From: Oxyruncus cristatus
Lineage: Eukaryota > Chordata > Aves > Passeriformes > Cotingidae
Length of the DNA: 64,000 nt
Direction: 5' to 3'
NCBI GenBank assembly: GCA_013399855.1
Contig: VXAY01006085.1
Span: 1,102,685-1,166,684, forward strand
Below, one piece after another: positions 63,197-64,000 of the stretch (position 1 is the first letter of the stretch; every line of letters starts with the position of its first letter). The notes under the pieces were generated by a model, which had not been told where the DNA came from, made no database searches, and worked only from the letters and a program-made list of their open reading frames with translations. A program made the position numbers and the translations under genes.

Positions 63197-64000
63197 ATGG
63201 GGAAATCTCTGCTCAGTTTAATTTCTGCCTAACCATTTCAGAATTCAACTCATTACTGCAGATTTGTTCAAGAAACAATATAGAACATAGTAGCTCAAAA
63301 GCATATAAATATCAAAATAATAAAAATAAATATTTCCTGAGTATTACTCTACATTTTTAACAGTATATTAAAATTTTTTCCTTGTAAATTTTGCAAGTAC
63401 TTGCTTAAATAACAGAATATAAGATAGTCAGTTTGTAAGTTAATACTGTACTTTGGTATCTTACTAACTCTTCCTTCAGATGGAACTTTGCATGTTTCTG
63501 CAGAATCTGGTATACATCAGTTTTTCCAGCTTCTGTCCTCAGATCACAAAATCATGAGGGATTCTCCTTCAGAAAGTTAAAAAACCCAGACATAGCCTTT
63601 TTTCTGAAATCTTTCAATTGCAATTGAACACCAAACAAGGGACAGGCAGTCGCTAGAGCAGCACCCTTTTCCTGGCTCTTCTAGTGAAGTAGCTGAAAAT
63701 TTCACAATGTCCTTCAGCTGCCAAATTAAAGCATGGACTTTCTTTTTCTTTGTGTCTATTACATGGCTTAATAACCATTGCAAAAGATTTATACCTATAC
63801 TTATCCTGAAACCATCTGTTGCTCCATTCCAAAGATGCAATATTTACGTTGTTTCTTATACTAATATGTTTTATCCCCCACTATTAACTGTTCAATCTAA
63901 CCAAATTGATTGAAGATATTTTTTTTTTTTTGCATCAGTTGAATTTCTTTCTCCCCACTCTCTCACATAACTGAGACATGTAACCATAAGCAACCTTCAA
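63197..64000. other. Unique AT-rich sequence to window end, no gene seen
   Basis: Only short overlapping frames on both strands. No repeat recognised. Confidence 0.5.

Noticed and set aside
1..64000. CRISPR array, tRNA, rRNA, bacterial operon or phage
   Set aside because: No regularly spaced repeats, no cloverleaf or rRNA-like sequence recognised, and the gene density and repeat content are those of vertebrate nuclear DNA.
1..64000. CpG island or housekeeping promoter
   Set aside because: CpGs are sparse throughout. The GC-richer patches (3.2, 20.7, 35.5, 48.3, 61.1 and 62.1 kb) are short and hold only a few CpGs.

Overview
The window is AT-rich vertebrate nuclear DNA and is almost certainly from a bird. 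The main evidence is a set of CR1 LINE fragments, nearly all 5'-truncated. Several end in the avian CR1 3' signature, 'gg(a/t)cccttccaacc ... attctatgat'. There is one probable avian endogenous-retrovirus LTR and a few ancient MIR-like SINE remnants. I saw no mammalian Alu or L1 and no bacterial gene organisation. I recognise no complete protein-coding gene and no rRNA, tRNA or CRISPR. The longest open frame (217 codons, 12119-12772) is decayed CR1 reverse transcriptase. The others (127 codons or fewer) are what AT-rich non-coding DNA gives by chance. The window reads as intergenic sequence or the inside of a very large intron.

Layout. 1-4.5 kb: unique sequence with a cluster of CAGAC/GTCTG motifs, a purine tract with a G-quadruplex motif, and a small exon-like segment on the minus strand (about 3.2 kb). 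4.56-5.15 kb: probable solo LTR. 8.1 kb: a 47-base assembly gap inside a poly-T tract. 11.8-13.0 kb: two CR1 copies in opposite orientation. 14-27 kb: mostly unique sequence with simple repeats. 27.2-27.8, 32.3, 42.3-42.7, 49.9 and 51.6 kb: further CR1 pieces. 48.2-48.37 kb: a GC-richer patch with consecutive hairpins, one of them long enough to resemble a microRNA precursor. 54.6-57.5 kb: the most structured block. A near-identical 140-bp direct repeat flanks about 2.6 kb that contains an internally deleted antisense CR1, itself split by about 540 bp of foreign sequence. 57.5-64 kb: unique sequence with a MIR-like SINE, a dense palindrome cluster and a diverged local duplication.

There are no co-operating genes to describe. 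The points worth following are structural: the flanking 140-bp repeats, the hairpin cluster, the split CR1, and several short segments with good splice sites and an open frame (3.2 kb minus, 29.2 kb minus, 29.8 kb plus, 38.9 kb plus, 61.1 kb minus). Pseudo-exons of this kind are common by chance in 64 kb, so each is scored low.
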